Of a DNA stretch of 64,000 bases, positions 1 through 14,274 are shown piece after piece (the stretch's first letter is position 1; each line of letters begins with the position of its first letter). The stretch is from Xestospongia bergquistia (taxonomy: Eukaryota; Porifera; Demospongiae; Haplosclerida; Petrosiidae), in the NCBI GenBank assembly GCA_963965975.1, contig OZ014422.1:310001-374000 (forward strand), written 5' to 3'. The notes under the pieces are model-generated. The model saw only the letters and a list, made by a program, of their open reading frames with translations. It was not told where the DNA came from and did no database searches. The position numbers and the translations under genes were made by a program.

Positions 1-77
1 ATATGTTAGCATATAAAATATTTTGTGTGCATTGTCATTTTAATGTGTGGGGGTTGGTATAATTAAGTTGGTGGAGT

Positions 78-2063
78 ATGGCTAGATGTCTTGTGACCCT
101 GCTAGTAGTGTTAGAGTTGATATTAAAGACTGAGGCTACTCATTTAGGTAAGGTTATTCTTTACTGAACTAGCACTGTGTGAATTATCTCTCAGAGTGTC
201 AACCTCAGGCTGTACAACTGATAACTCCAAATGATGTTGTTGCATCTAGTCTTTCACATGGATCTAACTTTGAAGATATTTTAACAGTGACAGAACAAAC
301 TTCAGCCTCCGATTATTGGCGTGATTATATCATACCTAATGAAGGTAATCTAACATTTCAACAGCCCTTTCTTTTACTTGCCATGACATCAATGGGATAC
401 TACATTACTGATGACCGTTTTATTTCAAATTTCTCCTTACAATATTCTGACTCTTTAAATGGATCATTTCATACTTACCCTCAGGTTAGTAACATCATTA
501 ATATCTCTATAAATTATAGTATCTATTTTTTGTTAAGTTTTTCATTACTGATACTCTTGATGAGACAGCATTTTACTTAGACAAACCAATATTGGTGAAA
601 ACATTACGATTGTTTATCAATGCAGCAGTATTCTCCAATTTTTATTACTGGCGTCTTAATCTTATTGCCTGTCCACAAATTAATAGTAAATTGTGAACTG
701 GATTTTATTTTAAAACATTTTAAATTTCTATAGCAACTCTTGTACCAGAGCTAACATCAATAAGTTGTGCAATCTCTTCAACTGAAATATCTCCCTCCAG
801 TTCTACTGTTACTATTACTAACCAATGTCCAGAGCTAACATCAATAAGTTGTTTAATGACTTCAACTGAAATATCTCTCTCCAGTTCTACTGTTACTATT
901 ACTAACCAATGTCCTGTACTTACCAGTACTGATCAAATCATTGTTACAATTACAGAAACTGCGACTATTTCAAGTAGTCCTGCAATAACTCCAATAATTG
1001 ATAGCCAAGAGTCTAACGATAGTTACCAAAATGTTCTGATAGCTACTGGGATAATTGGATTACTTTCATTGTTATTATTAATAGTTACAATAGTCAGTGT
1101 GGTTGTAGTATTTTATCAATGTTTGAACAGGAGGTAAGGAATGTTTGTCTTACAACATATTGGAATTAGGGAGGAGATCAATAACATTGCTTTTGTAGAG
1201 ATAACATGATTTTTTTAAAATTCAATTTAGGGAAGAGAAACGTGGACGTACTGGGACACTCAAGGAAGTCCCTAATATACCTCTGTACTCAACAACAAAG
1301 TAAATTGTCATTAATATCAATACTTATATCTCTCTCTTTATTATGTAGTAATGATGAAGAAGAAGAGACAATGATCAATAATGTTTTATATGAATCCAAG
1401 TAAGTCAATAATACTAACTAATAGGGACATATTTGCTGAGATAACTAGCAACAAATTATTGAGATAACCTCAATTTGTTATATATACAACACATTACCGA
1501 GTAACTTCACAATTTCATATATATCTATATAATATATGTACATTGCCTGTCAACTTTATTTCCCTAGTACAACTGGTAATTACTTGCTATATATCATATT
1601 GTAAGTATAATTATATATTATAGCATAGACCTCGAGTAGTAAGTTAAAAGTGTAAAATCATAACATGCTTTGGGTCACTAGCTAATTAAGTTCCTCTAAT
1701 CATAATCATATGGCATTATTGGAATTCCTGAACTACTTGTGTATATTATAGTCAATAATGTTTGTTTGTAACATAATAGATGTTCCTTTTATTACTAACA
1801 GTGTATCATCATCTATCTCACCACAAACATCAGAGTTTAATTCTTCTACAACTTATCTCCTTGCTCAGACTGATGATATTTACTCTGAAGTGAATACATA
1901 TGAGCCAACACTTCTAGGAGAACAGGGATATGAGAAAATAACAGAACAGAATCCAGTTAAATACACTTCTGGTTATGAACCTGTTGGTACTGGGAATGAG
2001 ACTATTGAAGCTGGAAATTTGGAGTACAACATTGTTGACAATCCAGCTTATTATACTCACTAA
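78..2063 (+). CDS. Discoidin-like single-pass cell-surface receptor
   Basis: I do not recognise a named orthologue. Spliced reading: exon 1 from ATG at 78 gives a signal peptide (MARCLVTLLVVLELIL), donor near 147, acceptor near 191. Exons 2 and 3 (about 191-484 and 539-690) make one F5/8 type C (discoidin)-like domain: the end pattern aromatic-W-R-L-x-L-x-x-C (YYWRLNLIAC) is typical. A Ser/Thr-rich stalk follows (from about 734) in which an 84 bp unit is repeated twice. A strongly hydrophobic segment (VLIATGIIGLLSLLLLIVTI, about 1035-1095) is the only internal membrane span. The cytoplasmic tail is spread over several small exons and is rich in acidic residues and tyrosines (NNVLYES, DIYSEV, GYEPV, NPAYY), possible SH2/PTB docking sites. 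No kinase domain is present. The stop is 29 bp from the stop of the convergent WD gene. Exon borders are read by eye; the role (adhesion or recognition) is inference. Confidence 0.6.
746..913 (+). repeat. 84 bp in-frame tandem duplication in the receptor stalk
   Basis: Two consecutive units of about 84 bp (746-829, 830-913), each starting near ccagagctaacatcaa and ending near accaatgt. Because 84 is a multiple of three, the duplication adds 28 residues to the Ser/Thr-rich stalk without breaking the frame. The few differences between units suggest a fairly recent event. Confidence 0.75.
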
Positions 2064-2092
2064 CTTTTAATTAAAATAATAATACATTTTAA

Positions 2093-5000
2093 TTAATTAT
2101 GTAACAAATCTGATATTGTTTTAGGAACAACAGGTTCTTCAACATCCTATAATTAATAAAGACATAGTAATTCATTGTTCATTTCTCTTACCAAAAGTTG
2201 TAATGCTTGAAATGGAGAACATAAAAGACCAAATCTTTCTGTAGAATTAATATCAACATCATAATATTGTCTTCTTTCATGTTTTCCAGCCATTCTTTGA
2301 TCAGCCATATCTTTGTAATGTTCACTTAACTAACAATAATAATAGTCTCATTATATTATTAATAATACTGGGGTAGTCATACCTGTTTATCAAATGTGGA
2401 GGTTGTAGTGACATTATTTGTACTACTAGTATGAGATGATCCATTATTTAAATGTGTCATGGAAGGATTAGTAAGATCATCTGTCTGTTTATTTGATGAA
2501 GCTTCTTCAATGTTTTTTGTAGATTTATTATTTTGTTCAAGTGGATGAATACCACTGTTGACTCGAGAAGATCTCTTACTAGATTGACCACTGGTAACAG
2601 AAGATACTCCTATAATATTGACATAACTATGCTTCTATCACTAATAGTTGTATCATACTATGCATTGAGGTAGTGATCTCTGGGAGAGCATCACTCCATG
2701 GAGTTCTACAAGAGATTATATACTATAATATTATTTTTGATACTTAGAATACTCACGCAGGATGTTGAAAACTTTTAGGATCAGATAACGACCATAGTCC
2801 TTTCTACAAATTGTATTAAGTGAGTTATGATTTTATAGAGGATGATCTTACTTGTCCAAATGTACCAATATAATGTCCTTTCAATGTCCACAGCCTTACA
2901 GCACAGTCCCCACCAGCTGATACTATCAAAGGTTGAATTTCATGTACTATATAATCAACACTTAATATTTCTTCTGCATGTGCTCGCCATGTTACAACAA
3001 GTTCAGATGGAGAGCTATCTCCCTAAGAGAGAAAGATTAATATTAAATAAAGACAGATGAACTATACTTGTCCATAACAGTATTTGGAGATGTTATAGAA
3101 AGAGATGAAACCAGCAGTATCTCCAGCTATTAGATATTGGTTCTCGGGATCAGAACAGAGAGTTAACACATTCTCATTCTCAATAGATGTTAATGGAAAT
3201 GAACCTACATATACTATATTGGTAAAAGAAAGTATTATTAATCATCACCTTGTGGTTCTTTCTCTCCAGGAAAGGACCAGAACCGAGCCATTCCAGCTTC
3301 ACTGGAAACCATTACAGCTTTATTATGTTGTCTAGATTTCATTCTTTTCTTTAGGAAGAATACCTTATCAACAGGTACATGTTGTAGTGACATCCTAATA
3401 ATTACAGATAATGGTAAACCAGTTTTACTGGTTTGTTCATACAAGTTCGATTGTAGTCGATGTGAGAGGCGTCTACTTGCTGGACGAGATGAATTTATTG
3501 AAGAAGAAGAACCAAGTTGACTTCTAACATAGAAAATGACAACATGTATAGTAAAACATTTGGAAAATGGTACCTTGAAGTACTGCCAAAACTGCCTCTT
3601 CTTCTCAATAGTTTACTAAGTAATAATAATAAAAGTATATGACAATTATATTACTTACAGATTTACAGGTGTTTTTGTCTTTGTTAGAGATTTAAAATGG
3701 GATATAGGATTAGTTGTGTCAATGTTCCAAATAGTTATAGCTCCATCAAAACTCCCTGTTGCTAAGTAACAAGGAGGACAATAGGACATTGTAATGATGT
3801 CATCCTAGAAATGGACGTTGCAATGGTCATTATTTTTTAATATAATACTTACATTATGATGTGGAGTCTTAGACCAAATACCATCAGATGTAACCTTGTA
3901 TATCTGGAGAAAAATATATTTAACATTATATAAATGAAGTATTTACATCTGTATAATCAGGAAAGGAAGTGATTAGTTTATTCCAACCAACAGCTACAAA
4001 CTGAGCTCTCTCGTTTATGTGGACAACATCTGTCACTTCAGTATTCCCAGTTGTTGACATCACCTTTAAACATTCTCCATTGACATTATTCCAGACCTAT
4101 ATCATCAAAAATAAGCCTCATATCCAGATTGACACACACAGTCTCACTTTAATCTCTCCTGATCTGGAGCCAGTGATCAACCTGTGACCTGTACCATCAA
4201 GTGCCATTGTAGTCATCTCTGCATTGCCGTGACAACCTTTGATACATAGCACTTTTGATCCAGTAGCAATATCCCATAACTTAACTTCTCCTCCTTCACA
4301 TCCGCTGACCACCTGGATATAATATATATCATAATGACATAATTTATTGAATGATACCTGCTGGAATTGAGACTCATAATAGGCTGCTATCAGTGGTTTA
4401 TGATGTGATAGTGAAGTCCAATTGGTAGAGCTTTCAGTAATGTTACCAATAGTATATACAGCAATATATTCATTACACATGATAGAAAGAACTGAAGGAG
4501 ACAGAAGAGTTAAAACAGTTGGACCAAAGTCAGGTTGTCGTTGTGAGAATGGGAATTTAACAGTGAAACTTTGAAGTAGTGTGTGCTCATATAAGTCCCA
4601 GGCACAAATCATCTGAAGAGAAGGTAACAATAATGAGAATATGTAAGAGCTTGAAAACATGATAAACATCTTAAAACTAACTATTAATAATATATAGTTA
4701 TAACTGTTATATTAAGATCTTACTAGATCTCTTGAGAAGGTGTAAATTATATTCATTTCTTTATGAACTAGTATATCTTGTATTGGTGAATTATGATGAG
4801 TGAGTATTCCAATTGGATGACTTGGTACATAAGGGTCCCATATTCTTACAGCATGATCAGCACTGCCTGTTACTAAGAGATCAGCTTCAAGATTAAAATC
4901 AAAACATGATATTCCCTGTTAAAAAATTAAAATTTGAATATAGCTAACGTATAATTAATTGCATACCTTTGATAGATTAAATATATAAGGTTTTCTTTTC

Positions 5001-6472
5001 CCTTCAATGTCTCGTATGACAAGCGAGTTTTGAGAACAGGTTGAACAAGTTATGATAGAATGATTGTGAGGAAGATACATAATATGATGAATCCAATCAA
5101 AGTGGATTTGCGAGAGGAATGTCACAGCAACAAACTGGGTGTGGTCAGGAAGCCGCTACAGTATATATTAAGAAAAGATGGTCATACAATTTTTCCCAGT
5201 ATCTTACAGAGTAGAGGATCATTTGTACATTGTCTAAAGATGACGTCTCTTTATTGTTAGGAAGAAAAAGAGAACTAGAAGGATTGAGAAAATGAAGGAT
5301 AGTCACATTGCCGGACTCATCTCCGAAGAAAAGAAATGAAGTTTTATGAGATTTCTAGAATAGATAGAAAATACTCAGATACAAAATAACATGATTAATT
5401 ACTTCAGTGTTAGTATAACTTGTCATACATAATGGTACACGTGGAATATCTAGTAAGACAATATAACAATACTTTATAATATATCATATTCACCACACAA
5501 TCTAAAGAGACACTTGTAAACATTGGAGGAGACATCATAAAAGTTTAGTTCTCTTGATGTTGTTGAAATAACTAATACATTACATGAACTAAGTACAGCT
5601 ACATCAGTTATCCAAAGGTTGATACGCTTCAAACGAGCCAGTTGATTACGATCAATCATCGTTGCTTTGTCATCCATGACAGTTCCTCTCTGAATTTCCA
5701 TGGAAGGTGTCCATGTAGTTATAACACCATCCTATATTTAATGGAGGTCAGTATGATGGAGAGAGAGGGAGAGAGGGAGATACCTTACTGACACTCATGA
5801 AACGAGGAGGGAGAGAGACAGAGAGAATACGACAAATACTTTGCTATGGAGAATTACTAATAAATAATATTTCTAAGAGAAGTTAAGTTACCTTTGAATA
5901 AACGTTGTGTTTAAATACAGGGTGTTCTTGAAATGGTAATGGTTTTACATTTCTTGCTGCCTCTCTTTCACGATATTGCTGAAGGAGATAAGTTGTTAGC
6001 TTGTTCTGGTCAATGTAACCATCTCCATTGATATCAATCTGCAGCAACCATATTATAATGTATCATTTTAGCACAACAATATAATGTTTCTCTTTACCTT
6101 CTTGCAAAGAACACCAATTCTCTGATCATGCTCAGGTATACTGAGAATCTTTTCTAATAACACCTTGAAGGCATTCATTTGTAGACGCCTACCACCTTTA
6201 GATAATTCTCTAGTCTCTTCTGTATCTGATTCAAATGCATTGATAAGTGTATCAAATTGTTCCTCAGAGAGAGTTTCGGCCAAATTTATGACAACACTAA
6301 GATCACAATATTGAACAAATAGTACATGTTGCAATTCATTTAAGGATAGTCAAGTATATTATATATTATATATATATATAATAACTAATGAACTAAATGT
6401 AGGATTACATATCTGTGTATCATTATAGTTTGTATTGAATTCAACTTACTCCGTACTGCTTTCTTCCTCCAT
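2093..6472 (-). CDS. WD40-repeat protein with EF-hand (WDR49/WDR64/EFCAB8 type)
   Basis: Read on the minus strand from ATG at 6470-6472 (MEEESSTE) to a TAA at 2093-2095, in about 15 or more exons with short introns. N-terminus: a helical segment (6334-6068) with an EF-hand-like pair; the second loop starts DINGDGYIDQNK (about 6045-6000), a canonical calcium-binding loop. Then a long series of WD40 blades, for example GGEVKLWDIATGSKV (4300-4240), SADHAVRIWDPYVP (4880-4820) and GSRSGEIKV (4165-4145). The C-terminal piece (2330-2093) lies outside the propeller. EF-hand plus many WD repeats is the architecture of the WDR49/WDR64/EFCAB8 family, often linked to cilia or testis; no enzymatic motif is visible. 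Which of the three it matches best I cannot say without alignment. It is convergent with the receptor gene. Confidence 0.75.
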
Positions 6473-6659
6473 GATTTGTACTTTTGTGATGTATCTTTCT
6501 CTTGTATTGTAGAATCGCACAAATCATTTGTGTTTATATGTAGTTTATAAATTGGGTGGAGCTGGAAGGATGTGCAAATAAATAAGAGGTGTGACTAATA
6601 TTAATTAATTCACCAATGAATAAATAATTACTTTTAGCAACAATGAATAATAATATTAA

Positions 6660-8417
6660 CTATAATTCGTTATTGTCCATCAATAAACATCTAAATTCAG
6701 CTGTATAGTTTTCATAACATGGTATGTAAGTATCTATTCTAGTTAATGGAGTTATAGCATATGCTATTGCTCCGCCCACTGTAGCTCCTCCCTGAAAGAG
6801 GAAGGTCATTAATGTACCTGGAAAAGACAGTTAGGTAGACACAAAGCATTGGTATATATTACCTGACATTTCTTTGTAGCTTTCTTCTACAAGAGTTGAT
6901 GCTATAATCAATGATATTGTGGCCATATAGCCATGAGTAATACCTAATATAATGGCCACTGCTATAGTTACCCATATAGCACCTTTTATTAAAGGATAGG
7001 TTGGAGAGGGAGCAATACAAAGAACTAGAGCAAATATTAGAATGAATCGAGATATTGATGTTATGATCAACCAATTTGGTCTCCACTTGAATGGTATTAA
7101 TGTTAACCACTACAAAGGGATTAAAAGTAATATTGACTTCATGAATGTACTACCATTACACCATTAGACCAATGTACTATCATTAGACCATTAGACCAAT
7201 GTACTATCATTAGACCATTAGACCAATGTACTACCATTAGATGATTAAACTAATATGTAATAATTTGTTCTCTGAGCTATTAACTTACTCTGCCAATAGG
7301 ATCAGTTATACTGAACAAAGATATCATTAATATGGGAACCCAATCACCAATAGTACAATATTGGACTTCAGAAAGTAGACCAGGAAATATCATGAGTGAC
7401 AAAGTATAAGTAAAAAATATAGAGAACATCATCTTCCAAATCCTCTTTATCACAAAAAGATAATCTTTCAGTCTGCCTAAAAAATATCAGTAAAGTACAT
7501 CATGTTAAATATTGTTCTTACCAATCATCCTGTGTTTTATTGATACAGGTGGACCACTTTGAGCAAGTAACTGTTTATCAGAAAAAGAAATCATTTCAAT
7601 ACCATCAGTAGATTCTTTGTTATTATCTTCTTCACTATCTGTCTTGGAGATTTTTCCCTTCTCTATGTAATATCTCACAAATTTTGAATGATATAAAATG
7701 ACTTGACACAGACCACCAACAATCACCATTATTAGAGCTAGTACAAAAAAAGCTATAGCTCCAACTCTTTCCTCATTGAAAGAAGCTTTGGTTATAATTC
7801 TACCAATACAAGTAATAACTCCAGCTACAGCAACCCCACCAGCAGTTCCTTGAGTATACTCCTTTGGTAACATACTTGACAAACCAAATATACTAGATAG
7901 TTGTACTGTGTGTTAAAAAAGAATCTAATTTATTTTTACACAGAAAATATTTACTTCCTACACCAGTTCCAACAGCTGCTACTGTTAACATAGTCAAAGC
8001 AAATGCTAATTTGATCTCAATAGTACAATTATATATTCCTATATCTAATAATGTGATGAAGAGTATACCAATAAAATAAATGACAGAAGTGAATCCAATT
8101 CGACAATAGAGAGGTAATAGATGCACAGTAGATACTGTAAACATGATACCAATTAATGTAGAAAAATTGATTGAAAATGGAATGGCTACTTCAGATCTAA
8201 AGTTTGGATAGAGAAACTGAAAATAGTCAATAGCAGTATACAGTCCTTTTGAAGGAAAGATAGAAGTAGTAGACATAATTAGTATAGTTATATAAATGAT
8301 GTAGAACCTATCCTTTGGTGGTGGAATATTGAGGTTTGATGATAGTGGTGATAAAAAAGAAGTGTCATCATCATGATTATCATGCTCTTCCTCTTCATCA
8401 TGATTATCATCTTCCAT
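6660..8417 (-). CDS. Equilibrative nucleoside transporter, ENT4/PMAT-like (copy 1)
   Basis: Minus-strand SLC29 family transporter from ATG at 8415-8417 to TAG at 6660-6662, about six exons. The N-terminus is acidic (EEEEHDNHDDDTSF) and cytoplasmic; TM1 follows a PPKDRFYIIYITIL segment equivalent to the PxDR start of ENT4. The family signature is seen in exon 2: SSMLPKEYTQGTAGGVAVAG, matching the LPxxYxQxxxxGxSxAG motif, followed by RIITKA and an ERVGAIAFF segment. The last exons encode further hydrophobic helices ending CLLMDNNEL. Total span fits the usual 11-TM family. The likely role is facilitated transport of nucleosides or organic cations at the plasma membrane. It is divergent from its paralogue at 8661, with ~240 bp between the starts. 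An intronic ~35 bp minisatellite lies at 7147-7245. Confidence 0.82.
7147..7245. repeat. Minisatellite in transporter intron
   Basis: About three imperfect units built from cattagaccaatgtacta, inside an intron of the minus-strand ENT gene. No coding potential; a length-polymorphic marker candidate. Confidence 0.7.
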
Positions 8418-8660
8418 TACTGAACAGCTGTCATGTGATGAATGTGGTTATTATAATTAACTATTCTAACAATCAAAATTATATTATGTATTGTTTGAAG
8501 TTAATTTCTGAAGTCCAATATTATAATATTAATGATTGGTTCCCATGTTAAAACTGAAGGTATATCATATAACAAATGATTGACCTAAGAGACTGTCATA
8601 ATGAGTGATAGTACTTTCTAATGAATATTGTTAACATTGTTATATAACCACGCCCCCATA
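8418..8660. promoter_or_regulatory. Shared divergent promoter of the two ENT paralogues
   Basis: About 240 bp between two start codons that point away from each other. It must hold the core promoters of both transporters. No TATA box stands out at a convincing distance from either start. The function is inferred from position only. Confidence 0.5.
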
Positions 8661-10360
8661 ATGGCAGATGAAGAGAAGGAAGTGTTATTATTAGAAAATA
8701 TCAATTCTGAATCTGAATTAGAAGACAAACATGATGACACTCTTGTTGAAGACAGTAGCCCCCCACCACGTGATAGCTACCATCTTGTTTACTTTGTTAT
8801 ATTGCTAGTATCAATGGGTATACTTTTTCCTTATAACAGTATCGTTGTGGCTATTGACTATTTTCTATTTCTCTATCCAAACCAAAAACCAGAGTTTGTT
8901 TTTCCGTTTATTTATCTCATAGTCACTCTTCTCTTTGTCATATTCACTATTAGTACAGTAAATATATTTCCTATTCATGGGAGAATTGGTTTTGGATATT
9001 TGATGTTTTCAATTGCTTTATTGTTTATACCATTGTTGGATATTGGGATACATAATTGTACTGTGAACACTGAACTAGGATTTATTTTAACCCTTGGAGC
9101 TATTATGGTCATTTCAATAGGATCTGGAGGTAATGAGTTAGGATGGATATAATAGACAATTATAAAAATAGATACACACTTATGATGTCATATTTATTTA
9201 TTTTTAGTACAACAAACTAGTTATTATGGATTAGCTGGTATGTTACCAGAGAGATATACTCAATCGATGATGTTGGGAGAAAGTGTAGCTGGTACTGTGG
9301 TAGCCATTAATAGGATCATTACTAAAGCTGCTGCTACCTCTGAGAGAGTTGGTGCTATTGTCTTCTTTGTGATATCTCTTTTGTATATGATATTTTGTAT
9401 TGGGTGTCAAGTATTTCTCTTCAAGTCCTCATTTGTCCGATATCATGTGAAGAAGAACTCAAAGGACAAATCTCACACTTTGTTTTTTTTCTTTTCAAAT
9501 AAAGAGACAACAAATAATACAGAAAATAACTTGACAAATATTGATGACAAAACGAAAAGAGAAGGGTCAAAATCATGGGACAAAAAATTGAAAGGTGAGA
9601 CATACAAGAAGACATGATGATTCCTTCTTACTTCTCTCTCTCTTTCAAGATGGTCTTGTCCGGCGACTTAGAGTAATAAGAATGATATGGAAACTAGCAT
9701 TATCAGTTTTTCTTACATTCCTTGTAACTTTACTGATATTTCCTGGATTAATTTCTGAGGTACAGTATTGTACAATAGGTGACTGGGCACCAATAATTTT
9801 AATAACTTCATTTAGTTTTACTGATGCTATTAGTCGAGTAAGTTTTTATTACTCCTATATCTTGTTATAATTAAATCTCTTCTTTAGATCATTGCTATCC
9901 TGCCATATCGTTTGAACTCTAACTGGTTAATAATTGTTGCTTCGTTACGTTTCATACTAGTACCTCTATTTGTATTATGTGTCACTCCTTCTCCTACAAA
10001 CCCTATTATCTCTAGTCCTTTATGGATTGCTCTAGTGTTGATTTCATTGGTTGGCCTTAGTAATGGATACTTTGGTACATTAGGAATGAAGTATCCTCTA
10101 ACAATGGTTAAAGACAACGACAGAGAATTAACAGGTAGAGTTTGTAGTCATGACAACAGTTTACACTTATTATTTTAATTATTATAGGAACAATTATGGT
10201 ATTCTTTCTCTTGGGAGGTTTAACTTTAGGATCAATTTTAGCCAATGGTTGGGCTCCATTGACTAGATTAACAACATACGTTCCTTGTTCTAATTTTACT
10301 GCAGACATTTTTTGTCACTACGACGATAATAATAATAATATATCACAGCTAGTCAGATAG
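8661..10360 (+). CDS. Equilibrative nucleoside transporter, ENT4/PMAT-like (copy 2)
   Basis: Plus-strand SLC29 paralogue of the gene at 6660-8417. I chose ATG 8661 (MADEEKEVLLLEN) as start; an in-frame ATG at 8628 would add 11 residues. Exons: about 8661-9130, 9208-9594, 9650-9840, 9888-10135, 10189-10360. Shared landmarks with copy 1 are PPPRDSYHLVYFVILL before TM1, the signature AGMLPERYTQSMMLGESVAG, RIITKA, ERVGAIVFF, and in the last exon a GWAPLTRLTTYVPC segment. The central loop after TM6 is longer and Asn/Lys-rich (about 9455-9594) and is not conserved with copy 1. The gene ends 29 bp before the stop of convergent LSM11. The head-to-head layout suggests an inverted local duplication; substrate preference cannot be read. 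Confidence 0.82.
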
Positions 10361-10389
10361 TATATTTTATTGTATTTTGCAGTTGTTTT

Positions 10390-11296
10390 TAAGTGATATC
10401 TTTAGTAATGGTTTCATTTTCAATATGGCTAACAGGTCTTATTAAGACAACATTGTCTCCTCTAATAAAAAGTTGATTAACATGACGAATTAATTCCCAT
10501 TTCTGTTGACTAAATGTCTTATCAACATCATTACTAGCTACAGATAACATCTCTCTAGTTATAAGAGGAAGAGGCTCAGATAATTCTTCTTTCTCTTTAT
10601 TCTCTGAGTATATATGATATATTAATTACTCACTTCTGTTTATTGACTTACTTTTCTTTCTCTTTTTTCGTTTCTTGCCTTTGTTACTAACAGTTCTTAA
10701 TGGAGTATAATATTCAGTTACATCCTCTAACACCTACAATATGTAGAGTTAGTAAAAGTTGAAGATCATATTAATTATTACAAACAATATTAAGATGGCG
10801 GTCAAAGGCTAATATACAGCCTTGACAATATCCACGTAAACCATGACAATGTCTGATCCAAACTTGGACATATCTCTTGTGGGTGTGGCTTTCTTGGAGT
10901 AAGGCCATTGGACCATCATTAGGATCTAAAAGGACAAGTATAGCTGTGAGTTTAACAATGAAAGATGTCATTTACTTGTCATAAAATCGAGTACGGTTTT
11001 CCTTCCAAATTGGAAAGGTTGTTCTAAACTATCTAATTTATCAAAGTGGGTCTCTTCATTCCTCCCAGTAACAGAGTCTTGACCCGTATCTTTCTTTAAT
11101 CCTTTCATTAGTGATGCATATTGCTCCAAATTATCACATGGTTCAACCTAATTTAATTATTAAACCAATAAAAATTTTACAATACTCATACATAGACTTC
11201 TACCTCAGGACAGGGTAACTCCAGCTGGGTGGCTTGGAGTGCTTTTACAGGATCAAAATTGGGAGACAGGAAATCTAAAGTTTCATCAATCTCCAT
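10390..11296 (-). CDS. LSM11: U7 snRNA-associated Sm-like protein LSm11
   Basis: Minus strand, ATG at 11294-11296, TAA at 10390-10392, four or five short exons. LSm11 belongs to the U7 snRNP that processes the 3' end of replication-dependent histone pre-mRNAs in the nucleus. Matches seen: an N-terminal LDFLSPNFDPVKAL segment like the conserved SSDSFDPLLALY of LSm11; Sm motif 1 around VWIRHCHGLRGYCQGCILAF followed by DRHLNI; a Lys-rich spacer (KGKKRKKRKKNKEK) between Sm1 and Sm2, where LSm11 characteristically has a long insertion; and Sm motif 2 with QLFIRGDNVVLIRPV, close to the vertebrate form. The protein is shorter than the ~360-residue human protein, mainly because the inter-motif spacer is short. 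Confidence 0.85.
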
Positions 11297-11405
11297 TTAT
11301 GGGGATAATTTATCAAATCCCTTTAATTAAATCATTAAATAAAAATTTGAAAATCACATTTAAAAATTTGCAATTTTTTACTTTCCTTCTACTGAAAGTT
11401 CACAA

Positions 11406-11407
<2 letters not shown>

Positions 11408-11450
<43 letters not shown>
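11408..11450. repeat. (AAT)n microsatellite
   Basis: About 14 repeats of a three-base ata/aat unit between LSM11 and the NCF4 3' end. Apparent poly-Asn in translation is an artefact. Confidence 0.9.
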
Positions 11451-11453
<3 letters not shown>

Positions 11454-11508
11454 TATTATATTTAATATAATATGTGTTGATATAATATACTGAAAATATA
11501 CTAATAAT

Positions 11509-14020
<2,512 letters not shown>

Positions 14021-14274
14021 CTTAGTAGACAGCTCTCTCTGTTCTGACTCCAACTGTGTAGGATCCTTTTATCATAGTGTCAAGTTTCACTAAAAATATT
14101 ACATGCCACGCCTAAACAACGAGCCACTCCTACCAGCTTTTGTTGCAGTATTGTAGTATTATACATACTTAAGAAATTCTTCGTTAGCGCCAGGAAGCGT
14201 CGAAAGAGAGGAGACAATTACTTATAATACGCTATCTTGTTATCGCCTCATTTGCTACAGGAACGACGCGAGCT
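14021..14274. promoter_or_regulatory. Divergent promoter between NCF4 and the SKAP-like gene
   Basis: About 254 bp separates the two start codons, which point outward. Both genes encode signalling proteins known from phagocytes and lymphocytes in vertebrates, so co-regulation is possible. No TATA box is evident; position is the only evidence. Confidence 0.5.

Noticed and set aside
9421..9615. Minus-strand ORF inside the second transporter gene
   Set aside because: Antisense of the low-complexity loop exon; no homology and no splice context.
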